A DNA stretch of 64,000 nucleotides from Sclerodactyla briareus (Eukaryota; Echinodermata; Holothuroidea; Dendrochirotida; Sclerodactylidae): positions 62,001 to 126,000 of the forward strand of contig JAODTK010001444.1 of NCBI GenBank assembly GCA_026419785.1, given 5' to 3'. Shown one piece after another: positions 49,871 to 61,897 of this stretch. Made by a program: the position numbers and the translations under genes. The notes beneath the pieces were generated by a model. The model was not told the origin of the DNA, did no database searches, and worked only from the letters and a program-made list of their open reading frames with translations. Each line of letters opens with the position of its first letter. Position 1 is the first letter of the stretch.

Positions 49871-50490
49871 GATGGGCTGACCTCGGGCCCAAACTGGGTC
49901 CAAGTCCCAAATTCGGAAGAAAACCCTGAAGATACAGCTATTAAACTGGCATTATGATGAAATCCGAGGCACTGAGAACCTGTGCATCAAAATTTGTAGA
50001 AGCATTTTGCATGATACATTATGGGCCCTAGAGCCCACATTGGGCCTTTCTTCAACCAGAAATGCGCAAACACCCCCGACGGACCCTAACCGAGGAGCAG
50101 TGCATGTAACGTTAAAATGAAATCAATCAGAAACTTGGGGAAGAGATGTATTTCAAGTACCAACGTGTGAAATTTCATGAAATGTCATAAAATGGGCCCT
50201 TCAGGCCCAAGTGGGACCTTGGTTAAAAAATTCCTGAACACCCCGAAGGTACGTCTGTTAGATCATCATTATGAATGATGTCAGTACTGTGCACCAAACA
50301 TGTAAGAGGAGAATTATTTTGCATAACTCCACATGATGGGCCTTCGGGCCCACACAGGGTTGTGGGTCCCAAATCCCTATGCACCATGAAAGGTAAGCAT
50401 AAGACCACCCTTATGACTGAACCTAAGCAGCCAAACCATCTACAAAAGTCATAAAACCCCACTTTCAAATATGATGTTTCTTTTGGAAAC
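49871..50490 (-). repeat. inverted copy of the central part of the 56-59 kb element
   Basis: On the minus strand: CTTCGGGGTGTTCAGGAATT, AAGGTCCCACTTGGGCCTGA, GGGCCCATTTTATGAC and TTGGTACTTGAAATACATCTC. These match 56930-57030 of the plus-strand element almost word for word, in the same order. GGGCCC blocks recur every 120-150 bp. Confidence 0.85.
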
Positions 50491-51200
50491 AATATAGGAG
50501 GCTTGTGTTATAGTTAAAATGCATTATAACATAGCATACAAACTTTGGGTACGGACACAAGCACATACAGACTTAGCGTAGATGAACATACAACAAATCT
50601 AGAATATTCTTTCAGTGTAGCATACGGCATCAGTCAGAAAGTATGCTACACTGCTCATTACAATAAAGACATAGAGGAGACATTCAGATCTGTGCATCAA
50701 TTTACAGCTCAATTTCTGATCACCAGCTAGAGGCTTCCATCTCCCTTCCAGCATTTATTGATTATATTTCCACTTGACCTACATAAAGTGCATAAAGGGG
50801 TTCATTGCTGTCCTTGGAGTAACTGCGGATCTCAGAGTCCACTCACTGGAAATATATAAATTACCTAGGGCATCTAGAGTCCACATTTGTAGGATGTAGG
50901 TCAGCTATAATGCTAGGATAATTAGCTGATATTTGAAAAATATGCCAAAGCAGGATAAAATTGTCACTTCGTGAAAAGGCGCTGGGTGGTGATGAATCAG
51001 GGTATCTCATACCAAGAATTCTGAAGATTGTTTCTCTTTTGCTGAAACAGAAGGTGACCCAGTGAATCAGCCATGATGGGAATACATCATAGCTGGTAAA
51101 TTTGGCCCTGCGTGTGTTGGTTGGGTGATGAGTTTGCTGCTGGGCTATGTAATCCGAAACCCCGTTTTTTCATTGAACACCTGCAAGACAAAGGACCTAC

Positions 51201-51295
51201 CACATGAGGTCCAGCAAGGGTGTCGTCCCGGGATACCGCACAACTGACAGCTGCATAACCTTCATCAGGTACACGGCAATGTCTCTCTGCAGTAC
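51201..51295 (-). CDS. LMTK: LMTK-like juxtamembrane exon 3
   Basis: Acceptor CCCCTCTCCACATTAG and donor GTAGGT bound 95 bp. In the frame that ends in phase 0, as exon 46605-46730 requires, it reads ERHCRVPDEGYAAVSCAVSR and DDTLAGPHV. The sequence is not conserved enough to name alone; the call rests on splice signals, strand, position and phase. Confidence 0.6.
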
Positions 51296-51535
51296 CTAAT
51301 GTGGAGAGGGGGTTATTGCATGCCAACATCAACTTTTTCGAATTGCGCACCCCACATTCTTTTCCTATCTCTCATGCAAATTTCTGACAGTTTTTGCACA
51401 AATATTGCACCAAATTGCTTTTGCTGGCAGAAAAATATTGTTTCTTCCTCTTCTCTTAGGGGCAAGTGATGGCATCTCACCCAGATTCTTACCTCCTTTT
51501 CACATAGACAACTTCTCGCTATGAAGGAGGTCTAC

Positions 51536-51659
51536 CTACCACGGTGTGTTTCTCCTCCAGGGGGGTCTTTTCTTCGTTGACTGGGGTGCTTTCTGTTGGA
51601 GGGCTGAAATCACTCCTGGACTGTAGCAGCATCATCTTCCTCTGGAGTCTCCTCTATTT
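51536..51659 (-). CDS. LMTK: LMTK-like juxtamembrane exon 2, acidic
   Basis: Acceptor CTATTGTCTCTTACAG; donors GTAGAC (end 51536) or GTAGGT (end 51540). It reads IEETPEEDDAATVQ, then one base out of frame SRSDFSPPTESTPVNEEKTP and LEEKHTV. Acid- and Ser/Thr/Pro-rich text fits the cytoplasmic linker between membrane and kinase. The shift lies in CAGGAGTGATTTC. With the 51536 donor the phase fits exon 51201-51295. A lost A in the leading AAA run would let it join exon 59577-59623 directly. Confidence 0.6.
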
Positions 51660-51954
51660 CTGTAAGAGACAATAGATACATGTATACAGAGGTCATGTAT
51701 AAATGTCAATTGTAATGATGCACCTTTATAACCGATCATATTGAGTCATTTTCAGAGGTGGGTCCATGCCATTTTGGTATAACATTGAATGTCCCCCCAA
51801 GCACTAGATACTTACAGTTTCCCCTAAATGACCCATACTAGATCAACTCAACTACTCAACTTCGCCTATATTTTCTTCATTCAAGTAAATTCAAGTATAA
51901 TGACACCTCCAGAGTCAGCTTTGTGACTTATGAGGGACAGTGCCAATGTGGTAA

Positions 51955-52040
51955 GGTTTGGATTTGCCATGACCCCGTGGTGGCGTCCAGGGAATTTCCC
52001 CGACGGGGGTCGAGTTCCCCGACGAGCCTCTCCCTAGGTT
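51955..52040. repeat. CCCCGACG-rich repeat, short copy
   Basis: AATTTCCCCGACGGGGGTCG and AGTTCCCCGACGAG recur at 52575-52625 in the order CCCCGACGAG, AATTCCCCGACGGGG. These are two pieces of one dispersed GC-rich repeat. Confidence 0.55.
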
Positions 52041-52349
52041 GAAACCTGCATTTTGAATGTTTTTCATTTTTTTACTTTTTTCAGAGAAAAATAAACGAGA
52101 AATAAAATACACATTTGAGGGCATGTTCCACTCTCATGGCACCCCATTGCATGCAGGGTGCTCTAGTAAATCGGGTCAGATATTCGCAATTACTGCACAG
52201 CTGCAGGAAGTGCCTGGACACTGGGAGACTGGAGTATTGTCATTGTGAAGCACACCACTTAACACAAAGGCAAAACATGGCAGAACGATCATTCTCCCAG
52301 CAGAATTGTAACGTTAATTTTTTGTGGGAAAATCTCCATAAGCTTGTGT

Positions 52350-52427
52350 TCCTGTCTATATATGCCACAAGTGCATAGTCTGTAGGACTAGGAGGCTGAT
52401 ACCCTGATCCAAAACTCGAGCTAGAAC
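52350..52427 (-). CDS. possible extra juxtamembrane exon
   Basis: Acceptor CTTTTGTCACATTGCCAG is good. The frame reads SSSSFGSGYQPPSPTDYALV and AYIDR, plausible linker text, but there is no convincing donor (GTGGCA at best) and phases do not fit the neighbours without an indel. Confidence 0.25.
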
Positions 52428-52439
52428 CTGGCAATGTGA

Positions 52440-52700
52440 CAAAAGTAATGAGGCGAGCGAAGCGCGCCGAAAATTTTCAACTTTAATACAGGACTCTTCT
52501 CACTGTAAATAAGGTTGGAAATATTTAGACTGTCGGGGCAAGAGGCCCTCGTCGGGGTTTTTACATTTTAGCGTACCCACTTGGGCTCCCCGACGAGATG
52601 GGAAAAATTCCCCGACGGGGGGGCCAGGCCTTTCCCGATGGGCGGGGCGGGGCATGGCCCCCTGCCCCCCCCCCCCCCGCTCACCGCTGGCAGCCACCCT
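52440..52700. repeat. GC-rich dispersed repeat with CGAGCGAAGCGCGCC start
   Basis: Begins GAGGCGAGCGAAGCGCGCCG, holds CCCCGACGAG and CCCCGACGGGG words, GGGCGGGGCGGGGC, and a C-run at about 52663-52678. It shares words with 51955-52040. Confidence 0.5.
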
Positions 52701-54214
52701 GCCATGATCTCAACATGCTGACTATGCAACAGGGTCTCGGGTTGCTCATGCATTGCCAAGTACATAACAGGTAGTATACCTGTGAGGAAGGTGTATGTAG
52801 GGTCCCCTGCACTTCCTGGGGCACCAAATCTTCTTCATTAGTAATAGAGAACGTTTAGTGACCTTTCAATTGTAACAATAACTCCAGGTGAAGAGGATGT
52901 TACAAATTAAACAAAACAGAGAGAGTTGTGAAGTATGGATATATTGACGTACAGAGCACCAATCCCCATGTTCAAACTGATTATCTGCCGATAACACACT
53001 AAATAAAATTGGACTAAATTTGAGTGATACATATATGTTTGATTGGAGATACAGGTGCAAGAAAGGGTGTGAGAAGTTCTTGAAGAAAAAGGTTTTGTGT
53101 GGTGGTGATGCAACATAAGAAGACTTCCTACAGATGGGAGTTTTCAGATGATGGCTTATGGAACCTTGTCTAACAATGCGTAAGAAAGAGTCAATTACAG
53201 CCACTATAAACGGAACGACACAGCAATGACCTCAGTTTGTAACCAATAATACAAAAATTATTATTATATAACTTTTAACATGTCGAGCAGTTGATTGACC
53301 CCTTCTTTCTAATACCTAGTTCTGATTGAGTGGCAATAATTGGCACAATGGCCAGTTAACTCCAGTGCCTTAATGCTGTATACAAATTCCATGGAAACAC
53401 AGACCCCCCAACAGAGTCTCCACACTGTGAAGTGATAATGAACTGCACAACCGAATCCATTAACAGTGTCGATTTATAATCTTGGCTAATTAACTTTGAT
53501 AAAACTTGAACCTTGTTTTGAGACCACAAATACAAGGAATACTGGTTTGTAGGTCGGTAGCGGTGTATTACACAGATTACATCAACTGATAAGTAGCATT
53601 TTCCATTTAAGGCTTGGCCCAGTTTTAGTTATTGCAAAGGATTAATGGAAGCCTGGGTGCCAGGACAGCTGTACACAAAAGGTCAGTGGCCCAAACCTAA
53701 TATTTTAATACTTACCAATTTTTAGCCTACCCAAGGATGGGAAGGTTAAAGTGTTTTTTGATGGAATTCTTTTCATACCTGAGTCGAGCCACAACACAGA
53801 GCATCATGGGTGGCTCAAGGTTAGTTAACAAGGTCCACATATATAAATCCTGTTGACCAAAGCATGAAGCCCCATGATTAAAGGGACACAATGAGCTGTT
53901 ATCTTCCATGGAGTTGCTCTTCTCCAAAAATTCCACCATTCAGGTCAACCATTTTGTTCAAGACTTCACTGATGTGTGAAGCCTTGCAAGAACTCTTGCT
54001 TGCATGCAGGCTATATTCTCATCACATCACACTACTGCTACGACAGACCAAGTGGATTCATGAACCGCTAGTCTCACCTTTTCCCGTGATCATTGTTCGT
54101 TTTATCTGATTTTAAAGATCGAACGAGAGGAAATTGCCAGTTAGAAGATAATAACAGCAAAATCTATATAGAGGTGAATAGTTTGTCAGCCCCTAAGAGG
54201 GCACTAATCAGTGA

Positions 54215-54612
54215 CCAATTTCAAAACCATGAGGACCGATTGTTGACAACGTCTACCAGGAGTACTGGGTTTTGTGGAATTTCACTGAAATTGCCTGGGT
54301 TAGGCAAACTAGATACATTACTTGACCTCCAGTGACCCATTTTCTAATTATGGATATCTCAGGAACACCGGTGGACCCCACTTAATATGTTCATGAAAAT
54401 CCAACAAACCAAACAGTTTGCATAAATGAAGCAAGCAAATTAGACACATTGAATACTCCCAATGACTAGAATCTATGATGAAATTTTGGGGAACTAAAGG
54501 TAGACCATGCCCATCAAGTTTCATGAAAATGAAACAAAATTTGAAATTTTGCAAAAATTATGCAAATTAGACACCATGAATGACCTCCAGTGGCTTGGTA
54601 ACCCCAGCACAA
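54215..54612 (+). repeat. modular dispersed repeat, about 2.5 modules
   Basis: GACCTCCAGTGACCC, GGAACACCGGTGGACCCCAC, TTCATGAAAATCCAACAAAC and TTTGCATAAATGAAGCAAGC repeat with a 150-160 bp period. GCAAAAATTATGCAAATTAG and GACCTCCAGTGGC close the last module. Same family as 43850-45386. Confidence 0.8.
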
Positions 54613-56491
54613 TTCTAGACAGTTTCCTTAATAAGAGTCCTGATTACTTGGGGGCCAAAGTTGTTGTCGAAAAATTTATGCTGTTTTTGCTCAGACTGAG
54701 GAGATTTGATTTCACTGCCCAAGTAATTTGATCTGATCAAGTCAACAGACCATAAACTCAACATTAGTGATGCCTCTCTTTTGTACTATATGTGGACTGT
54801 TGAAATGCCTCTTCTATTGTTAATTTCATCAACAAGTTCCTCTCTCTTTTCTGCCCCAATAAGCAGAGCTGATTTTTGTTTGGCCGTGCAGTGTCTCTTT
54901 TATCTGGATTAATTTTGCAGCGGGAACCAACATTAAAGCACGTTCAAATTTTGCTGTCTCCATTAGCCTGTTGCAAATCATGGATAAAAAACTTTTTTGT
55001 AAAAACATCTCTCCAGTCATATTTTAGGCTTCCAAGCACAAGAAGCTTATGTAGTACATATGTACAGTTTGGTTGAAAAAGCTGCTTTGGGCAGTATGGA
55101 CAGCAGTTTAGTATATTGAATTCAGCATTCGGCCTTTTGTAATAACTGGCCCAGAATACACTGGTCTCAATGTTTGAAGACCCTCTTTTAAGCGTGCTCC
55201 AATTGGTAAGAATTTGCAGATCGCAAGGCTTGGGACAAGCTTATACGGTAGGGCACAGTCAGTGACCGCAAGGTGTGAGGCGTTGACCGGAAACCACACC
55301 GTTACGCTGCTATCGACCAACCGCCGTAAGCCTTGCTAACTTCGCCTGCACGGTTTGGAACAAGTTAAAACTTTTGAATCCATAATAAGGCGATGTGGTA
55401 GTTTGGGAGTAAAAGTTGGGCGACTCAATTAGTACCAACTTTCCTTCAGTAGTTCTTGGGAGGCGTTCACACAGTACCTTTGGAATGAAACTACCCGTTT
55501 GTTTCTTCTGGGAGTTTTGTCAGTGTGTGGCCCAAAACAATACATCATCGCTTGCGAACTCTTACGGTTGATTGTCAATCGATCGTGACCAAGTAGCCAA
55601 GAAAGTCTGTGTGCGGTGATCGCCAGTACGGTGACCGAAGCCCTGCGGCCTTGTACTCCCCACGTATGAGGTAGGCTTTCATCCGCCACCAAGTTGTGTC
55701 AGGTTACATCAATTGTCTATTACGATGGGTCATGCATGATGCAATTCATGGTAAATTGTGAATAATGGTCGCAGAAGTGACAGGCATGGTACAGTAACCC
55801 AATTTACTATTCCAATTGCTTGTTGCGAAAGTTGAGATAAACCACTTGTCACCTAACCAAGGGAGCACATAATTTTGGGTGATCTAATTGAGCAAAGTGC
55901 AAGGGCACTTGTGAGTCTTTTATCGGACGTTACACTCGGTTTAGGGGTGTGTGCCATACCTCAACAAATGACGAATCAATCATTTTTATTAACTGAGGTT
56001 TGACTAATTTTTCTCGGATTGATGAATCGGTTACAGCTATACAGGGCAGAAGAACCACCTTGAAATGTTACAATGGTAGTCCATCAATGATGATATGCCA
56101 CATGATTTTATCATGAATGACACAGGTTTATATGTACTTAAATTGCATGTTATTTTTGTACAGATTGTGCCTTTATGTGGAGACCGTAGAAATTGGAATT
56201 TTCAATCAGCAGATGCTGGCGATTGTGTACAGTACATTACAACATGTATAACGCTCGCAAGCAAAGACCTTTTGGAACCAAAGATTAGTGCGTAACAAGA
56301 GTGCCAATGGCCCACAGCTCACCCTGCCAATATATCGTACTGAGCGTATGCTTTATACAGTAAATGTTGTTTTTGATAAGTCATTCCAATGTGCATTCAG
56401 AACTAATTTTCGTATTGACATGTCATACACTCCTGTACTCTCTTGAATCAATGGGCTAAAAACATTCTAATAATGTTCTTTGGTCCCACAC

Positions 56492-59260
56492 TTTTGTTAG
56501 CTCAACACCACTATGCTGGTTGATCTATTGGAATCTGTCCGTCCGTCCGGCCATCTATCTATCTATCTATCTAATCCTATCTATCCTATCTATCTACTAT
56601 CCTATCTATCATCTCCTATCCTATCTATCTGATCATCTATCAATCTATCTATCTATCGCATGTACTATCTATTCTTCTATCTATCTAACTATCTAGCCAG
56701 TGTGTCAACAATTGCTTTTGGCCCCAAGCAGTCATTCTGTGATGGATGTGCGAACCACACTTTGAACAATGTTCTACCTGGACAAGTCTGACCTTTGAAG
56801 GCAGGTCAAAAGTCCTTAAAGGGCAATATGGCCATTATGTTTAAAATTTCAAAATGTATCTCCCACTAATTGTGTTGCACAGCGCTGATCGTTATTCAGT
56901 CATGAATGATGCTATCAGCCGTACTTCGGGGTGTTCAGAGAATTTTGGTCCAAGGTCCCACTTGGGCCTGATGGCCCCTTTTATATGAAATTCTCACACA
57001 ATGGTACTACTTGAAATGCATCTCCTCCCGCAATCTTAAATTTATTTTTCTTCAAGTTACATATAATGTTTCTTGGATAGAGGACCATTGGGGTGTTTTG
57101 GGGAATTTGGGCCCGGGCCCAGTTTTGGGCCATATGGCCCATATTTGTGAAATACGGTCACAAATCTTTGTATCTCTTGCAAATGTAGTTGCACAGTGCG
57201 ATGTTCAGTCATAATGATTGGTCTATTAGCCATCCCTTTGGGGGTGTTAAGGATTTTTTGGTATCCGACTTGGGCCCGAGGGCCCTTTTTATGATATTTC
57301 ACACAATGGTCTTGAAATGCATCTCCTCCGTCAACAATCGATTGATTTCTTCCAAGTTACGAGTACGGTCCTTGGTAGAAGGCCATTGGAGGTGTTCAGG
57401 AATTTTTGGGCTCAAGGCCCGTTTGGTTCCACTACGGCCATTTATATGAAATACCGCAAATCGTGTATCTCCTACAAAGTTGGTTGCACAGTGATGTTTC
57501 GTTATTATGGATGGTCGAATAGCGCATACCTTCAGGGTGCCCTGGACTTTAGGGACCAGGCCGGTGAGGCTGAAGGGCCCATCATGTGATTATGCACTGA
57601 CAATTCGGTCCATAAAGGTGGTCCAACGTTGTAACCTCCGGGGTGTTTCCGGAATTTTTGATCCCAGGTCCCACTTAGGGCCCCAATGGCCATTTTATGA
57701 AAGTCCATGGAATTTCACACACTGGTTACTTGGAATGCATCTCTTTCCACTTGATTTTCTTTAGTGGTCCTCGGGGGTGTTTGCGACCTCTGGCTCAGCC
57801 CAATGTGGGCCCTTGGGCCCATCATGTTAATGTTTCGGCGGTCATAATGCCGGTCTAATTAATTGCCGTACCTCAAGGTTCTCAGGACTTTTGGACTTGG
57901 AAGACCCAGTGTGGGCCCGAGGGCCCGTCATGGTTCATCACGTAATGCTTTGCCTCCGACATATTTTAGTGCAACAGTAACTGATGTTCGATCATAATGA
58001 TGGAATAGTCCAGGCTTTTCAGAATTTTTGTTCGAGAACCACTTGGCCCTACAGCCTATCTACTCTATCCAGTGTGTCAAACAATTGCCTTTTTGGCCCC
58101 TAAACAGTCATTCTGTGACGGAAGTCGCCAAACTTGGAGACAATGTCAATTGACCCATGGTACATGTTTGACTTTGCGAGGGTCAGGGTCAAAGGACATT
58201 GAAGGGGCAGATCATTATGTTATAATTTCCAAATGTATCTCCTCCTCTACAAGTCATTCGATTTTCTTGAAAACTGTGTCATAATGTTCTTTTTTCAGCT
58301 TGTTTGCAACAGATTTTGGATGCAACAAACTCATATAGTGGTCATTAGAATTAAAACATTAACATCTGATGAAAAGACGCAAAACAGTCATTCTTCTTCG
58401 TGGATGTTGATCAAATTGGACCACAATTGTTTCATCGACCTGTGAACTTTGGGTCCATCATGTGTATATTCCAATGTATCGCCTCCTATAAAGTCCATTA
58501 ATTTTCTTGGAAACTGTGTCTAATGTTCTCTTTTTCATTGAAGGTCAAGGTCCTTAAAGGGACACATAGGCCGCTGTGTGAATTGCCTTTTTTCTCTCTC
58601 TCAATTGGTCCTTTCTTCGAAGGCTTGACGCAAGTGACTGGTACATGTTTATTGACTGCTATTGACTCAGTGGATTGAAGTCACTGTCAAAAGTTCTTAA
58701 TTGGGGCACATTAGGAGGCCATTGTTTTTAACTGCCTTTTGGGTCTCAGATCTTGAAAACATTTAACAAATTATGGTACCTCGTGTGGTTTTAGCTACAG
58801 CACCATTGTGCTCTAGGTTTATCTCTATGTGAGGAGAAAATTGTCTCGCAAAACCTGGCGAATAATGGAGGGATCTGTTTGCGATAAGGCCTCTTTGGCA
58901 ACCATGATCCCTAGATGAACGCTTTGATCTCAATTCCTGGACATCCATTATGTACCATTGGTCCTGATATAACTGACCAAGTTTCATGCACATCCGATCT
59001 ACGTAGGAGGAGCAATTTGCAGTTTTTTTTTTGGCAAAATGGCCGAAATTGCCCCTAGAATGACCTTTGACTTCAAATCCGGACCACTCCAGAGCCCTTC
59101 ACTAGTGATCATTGTGACAAAGTTTCATATGTTCGAACCACACCTGCAGTAGCAATTTGAATAACTTGTGGGTGACGGACGGGCGGACGAGACAGACCCT
59201 ATAGATAGACACATGCACGATCACCCATAGCTCACCCATATGGCTGAGGTGACTAAAAAG
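56492..59260 (+). mobile_element. about 2.8 kb element with terminal inverted repeats and internal repeats
   Basis: The left end is TTTTGTTAGCTCAACACCAC followed by CTGTCCGTCCGTCC. The right end is GACGGACGGGCGGACGAGAC then TAGCTCACCCATATGGCTGA and GGTGACTAAAAAG, so the ends are imperfect inverses. Inside, GGGCCC-rich modules with GGGGTGTTCAGGAATTTTTG and GAAATGCATCTCCTCC recur at roughly 130-280 bp. AGTGTGTCAACAATTGC-CAGTCATTCTGTGA blocks repeat at 56697 and 58066. No transposase is visible, so it is non-autonomous. Confidence 0.65.
56555..56697. repeat. (ATCT)n microsatellite
   Basis: CTAT/CTATC words run for about 140 bp with interruptions, just inside the left end of the 56492-59260 element. 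Confidence 0.95.
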
Positions 59261-59576
59261 AAACCCACCTTTCTGGAATTTCTCTTAATCTTTCATGATT
59301 TAATTTTTTTTATGGCAATTCAGGAAGGTACTGGTATTCCACTTGTCATCTGACAAATGACAATATTAGAATACAGCTTCAAGCAGCTACCTGGACAATT
59401 TTAGGTTTTGAAGTGCAGAGAAACTTTTTCTACCCCCATTTGTAAAGTTATATAATACTTGTTCCTCCCCCAATGTACAATCCAAATTCCCACTACAGTA
59501 TATGAATATGTACACTCCTTGACATACTTCCATGAAAACACTGGTAAAAATGTTCAAACACAAATAAAACACTCAC

Positions 59577-59623
59577 TGTGACTCTCCGATGTCCTTCTTT
59601 TCAAAAACTATGCAGTCAACTGC
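59577..59623 (-). CDS. LMTK: LMTK-like juxtamembrane exon 1
   Basis: Donor CACA/GTGAGT is consensus; the acceptor is a weak ATATCAAG. In phase 0, as the transmembrane exon requires, it reads AVDCIVFEKKDIGES plus CA (47 bp). A short Phe-Glu-containing acidic segment after the membrane also occurs in LMTK1 (FKEFE). Small size makes the call tentative. Confidence 0.45.
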
Positions 59624-59887
59624 CTTGATATTTTCAGTGCCCTATTTTTAGTGCGTTTCTGCTCTCCACTATTTATATAACCATTCATAAAACCGGTCAA
59701 CAAACCGTTGTTACTTAAGTACAATCTATAGTTTTTACTGACTGAAACATAAACATAGCAAGGGGTCACATAACATGATGTCACTGAGGCGCCTATTTAA
59801 GAAGGAACATTTTCGTTTTCCAGAATGACTTGAGGGGATGTTTTACCTTGATATCATTATTTGGAGAAATGACTATAACTAAGTGAC

Positions 59888-60220
59888 ATGAACAAGTGGG
59901 TTCTTAAACTGCTAGGTATTGCCTGTTTCGCGATTGTTGTGTTAAAGCTCCTTTCAGCCTTTGAAATATTCCAGAAAACAGGTATCAATGATTTTGAAAA
60001 TAAATGCCATTGTTTGACACCTACACTTACAAGAAGAACTTCGTCAAAATTACAAGCACTCATTTCCATCTTGGAGGAAAATGCACGTGAATGGAAAAGA
60101 AGACAGCTGGCCACAAAAAATGTATATTACCTTATTCATTCAGATAAGTGCCCAGGGGCACTTGCAAAATTTCAGGATGGGCGCTTACGAGAGTATAACT
60201 TACCAACTAGTTGGGTGTAG
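59888..60220 (+). CDS. 110-codon open frame with N-terminal signal anchor
   Basis: ATG is followed by NKWVLKLLGIACFAIVVLKL, a clear hydrophobic segment at residues 4-24 with a Lys before it. A Cys pair (CHC), a basic stretch REWKRRQLATKN and VYYLIHSDKCPGALAKFQDG follow, and the frame ends REYNLPTSWV-stop. Type II topology suggests a Golgi-type or small membrane protein, but no family is recognised. It could be the first exon of a longer gene (GTGTAG at the stop is a poor donor). A decayed relative lies at 49640-49870. The modular repeat copy B starts 140 bp downstream. Confidence 0.45.
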   Translation: MNKWVLKLLGIACFAIVVLKLLSAFEIFQKTGINDFENKCHCLTPTLTRRTSSKLQALISILEENAREWKRRQLATKNVYYLIHSDKCPGALAKFQDGRLREYNLPTSWV

Positions 60221-60363
60221 TTTGCGGGACTGACACTATGTGTACGTGAACACATCAAAATATCGCACAGGTTGGAGCACAAACATTATCTTGCTATTTC
60301 CACGTTGCATGATCCCAGCCCCCCCCCACCCCCTTAAAACCGCCCTCTGATAAGTGAAACTAA

Positions 60364-61897
60364 ACAAGCGATCTCAAAAAGTGTCTCGCTGGTGCACAAT
60401 TAGTGGTTCCTATTATTCATACACTACACACTAACACAACAAATAGGTTCATGCAGCCCATCGTAATGGCAAAATAAATTTTCACATTTATAACACATGA
60501 AAAATTCTAAAAATTTCCTAAACTAACGACCAATGAACTATCCCACGCAGCAAAGCGTCAAGGATGTCCCAAAATATAATCTTTAGGAAACTCCAAATTT
60601 TGTCCAGGCAAGAAGAGAGGAAAGAAAATGTACAGTATTTTTGAAGTAAGGTCAAACTAATCAATGTTGAGTGAGAGAGGGTTTGCTTGTGGGCAGCTTT
60701 TATTATAACAGCACAATTGTAACAGGAGCTGGTTGTTTACTCGTTAATCAGTGCTTTATTTTTAACAGGAGCGATATATAATGGAAGTCAATTCAAATTT
60801 ATGAACATCAAAACACATCAGAAGATTCAGAAAATGTTACGGACATGCCTACTGCGGTTTTTTTTTTTTTTTTGGCGTTTGGTGAAATCGCACCATTCGA
60901 AATGGAATGATTTTTGCAAATTAGGCACAGACAATGACCTCTATCACCCAAGCTGTACCTCAAAGGATCCGGATCAAAGGTGGAGTCACTCTACCAAGTT
61001 TTGTGGAAAGCCAACGAAATTCAACAAAATTTGCATAAAATATGCAGACAAAATTAAGACAATGCAATGACATCCAGGGACAGTGACCCCGACTTCACTT
61101 TTAAATTTCCCGGGGGGGGAACCATGTGTACAATCCACATCCACCAAGTTTCTAAAATCCAAACAACAGTTGGAAAAAACTTTTTTTTGGGGCCATTAAA
61201 TTATGCAAGTTAGACCACTTAATTAGCATATTTCAGGCTGAAACTGAATCTTAATCAGTCATCTACTGTCATCCAGAGTCCTACATGCAAACTACATCAC
61301 TGTAGAAAATACGGTTCTTGCGTACTCTTGCTAACGACCTTATCAACAATAAACTAACATGATTAACCCCTTAATGAGCATATTTCAGGCTGAAAATCTC
61401 ATTCATTTCATCTCCCTGTCATACCAGTCCCACATGCCAACTAGCATCACTGTAGCACATACGGTTCGTGCGTAATCTCGCTAACGAGCTTCAACATAAA
61501 CTACTGAATTAGACCACTTAATTCGCATATTTCAGCTGAAATCTTCATCAGTTTCCATCTACCAGTCATCCAGTCCTACATGCCAACACATCACTGTAGC
61601 ACACATAACGGTCCTTGCATACTCTTGCTAATGAGTTTAACATAAAATTACATGAAAAAATAAGCTAATTACCATTAAAATTAATGATTCTGTGCCCAAA
61701 ATCTATCAGATCGTATTAACCCAACCCCGGTTGCTACACACAAAATTTCATCAAATCGGCCTCACGGGTGTGAGAAATCATGCCTAACGAGAAAGTGTGG
61801 ACACACGCACACACACATGAACACACACTACACACACCCACGCACGCCCATAGTAACCAATAAGTTTCTTCTGAATTTCCTTCAGGCGAGACAAAAA
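60364..61897 (+). repeat. modular dispersed repeat, copy B (about 1.5 kb)
   Basis: Homologous from ACAAGCGATCTCAAAAAGTG to TTCAGGCGAGACAAAAA with 43850-45386. It lacks the C-rich insert but contains a three-fold expansion at 61212-61655. Near the 3' end are a CA-rich stretch (61799-61845) and the family words TTCATCAAATCGGCCTCACG and GAGAAAGTGTGGACACACGC. Confidence 0.9.
61212..61655. repeat. three tandem copies of an about 148-bp block inside copy B
   Basis: Each block runs CACTTAATTAGCATATTTCA, GTCATCCAGAGTCCTACATG, CATCACTGTAG and ACGGTTCTTGCGTACTCTTG, with starts near 61212, 61363 and 61507. Copy A (45035-45180) has one block only. Confidence 0.85.

Noticed and set aside
53760..53838. 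Minus-strand exon-like segment with acceptor TTGGTCAACAG and donor GTATGA
   Set aside because: Its reading frame (DLYMWTLLTNLEPP) and phases do not fit between the juxtamembrane exons, and no family match is seen.
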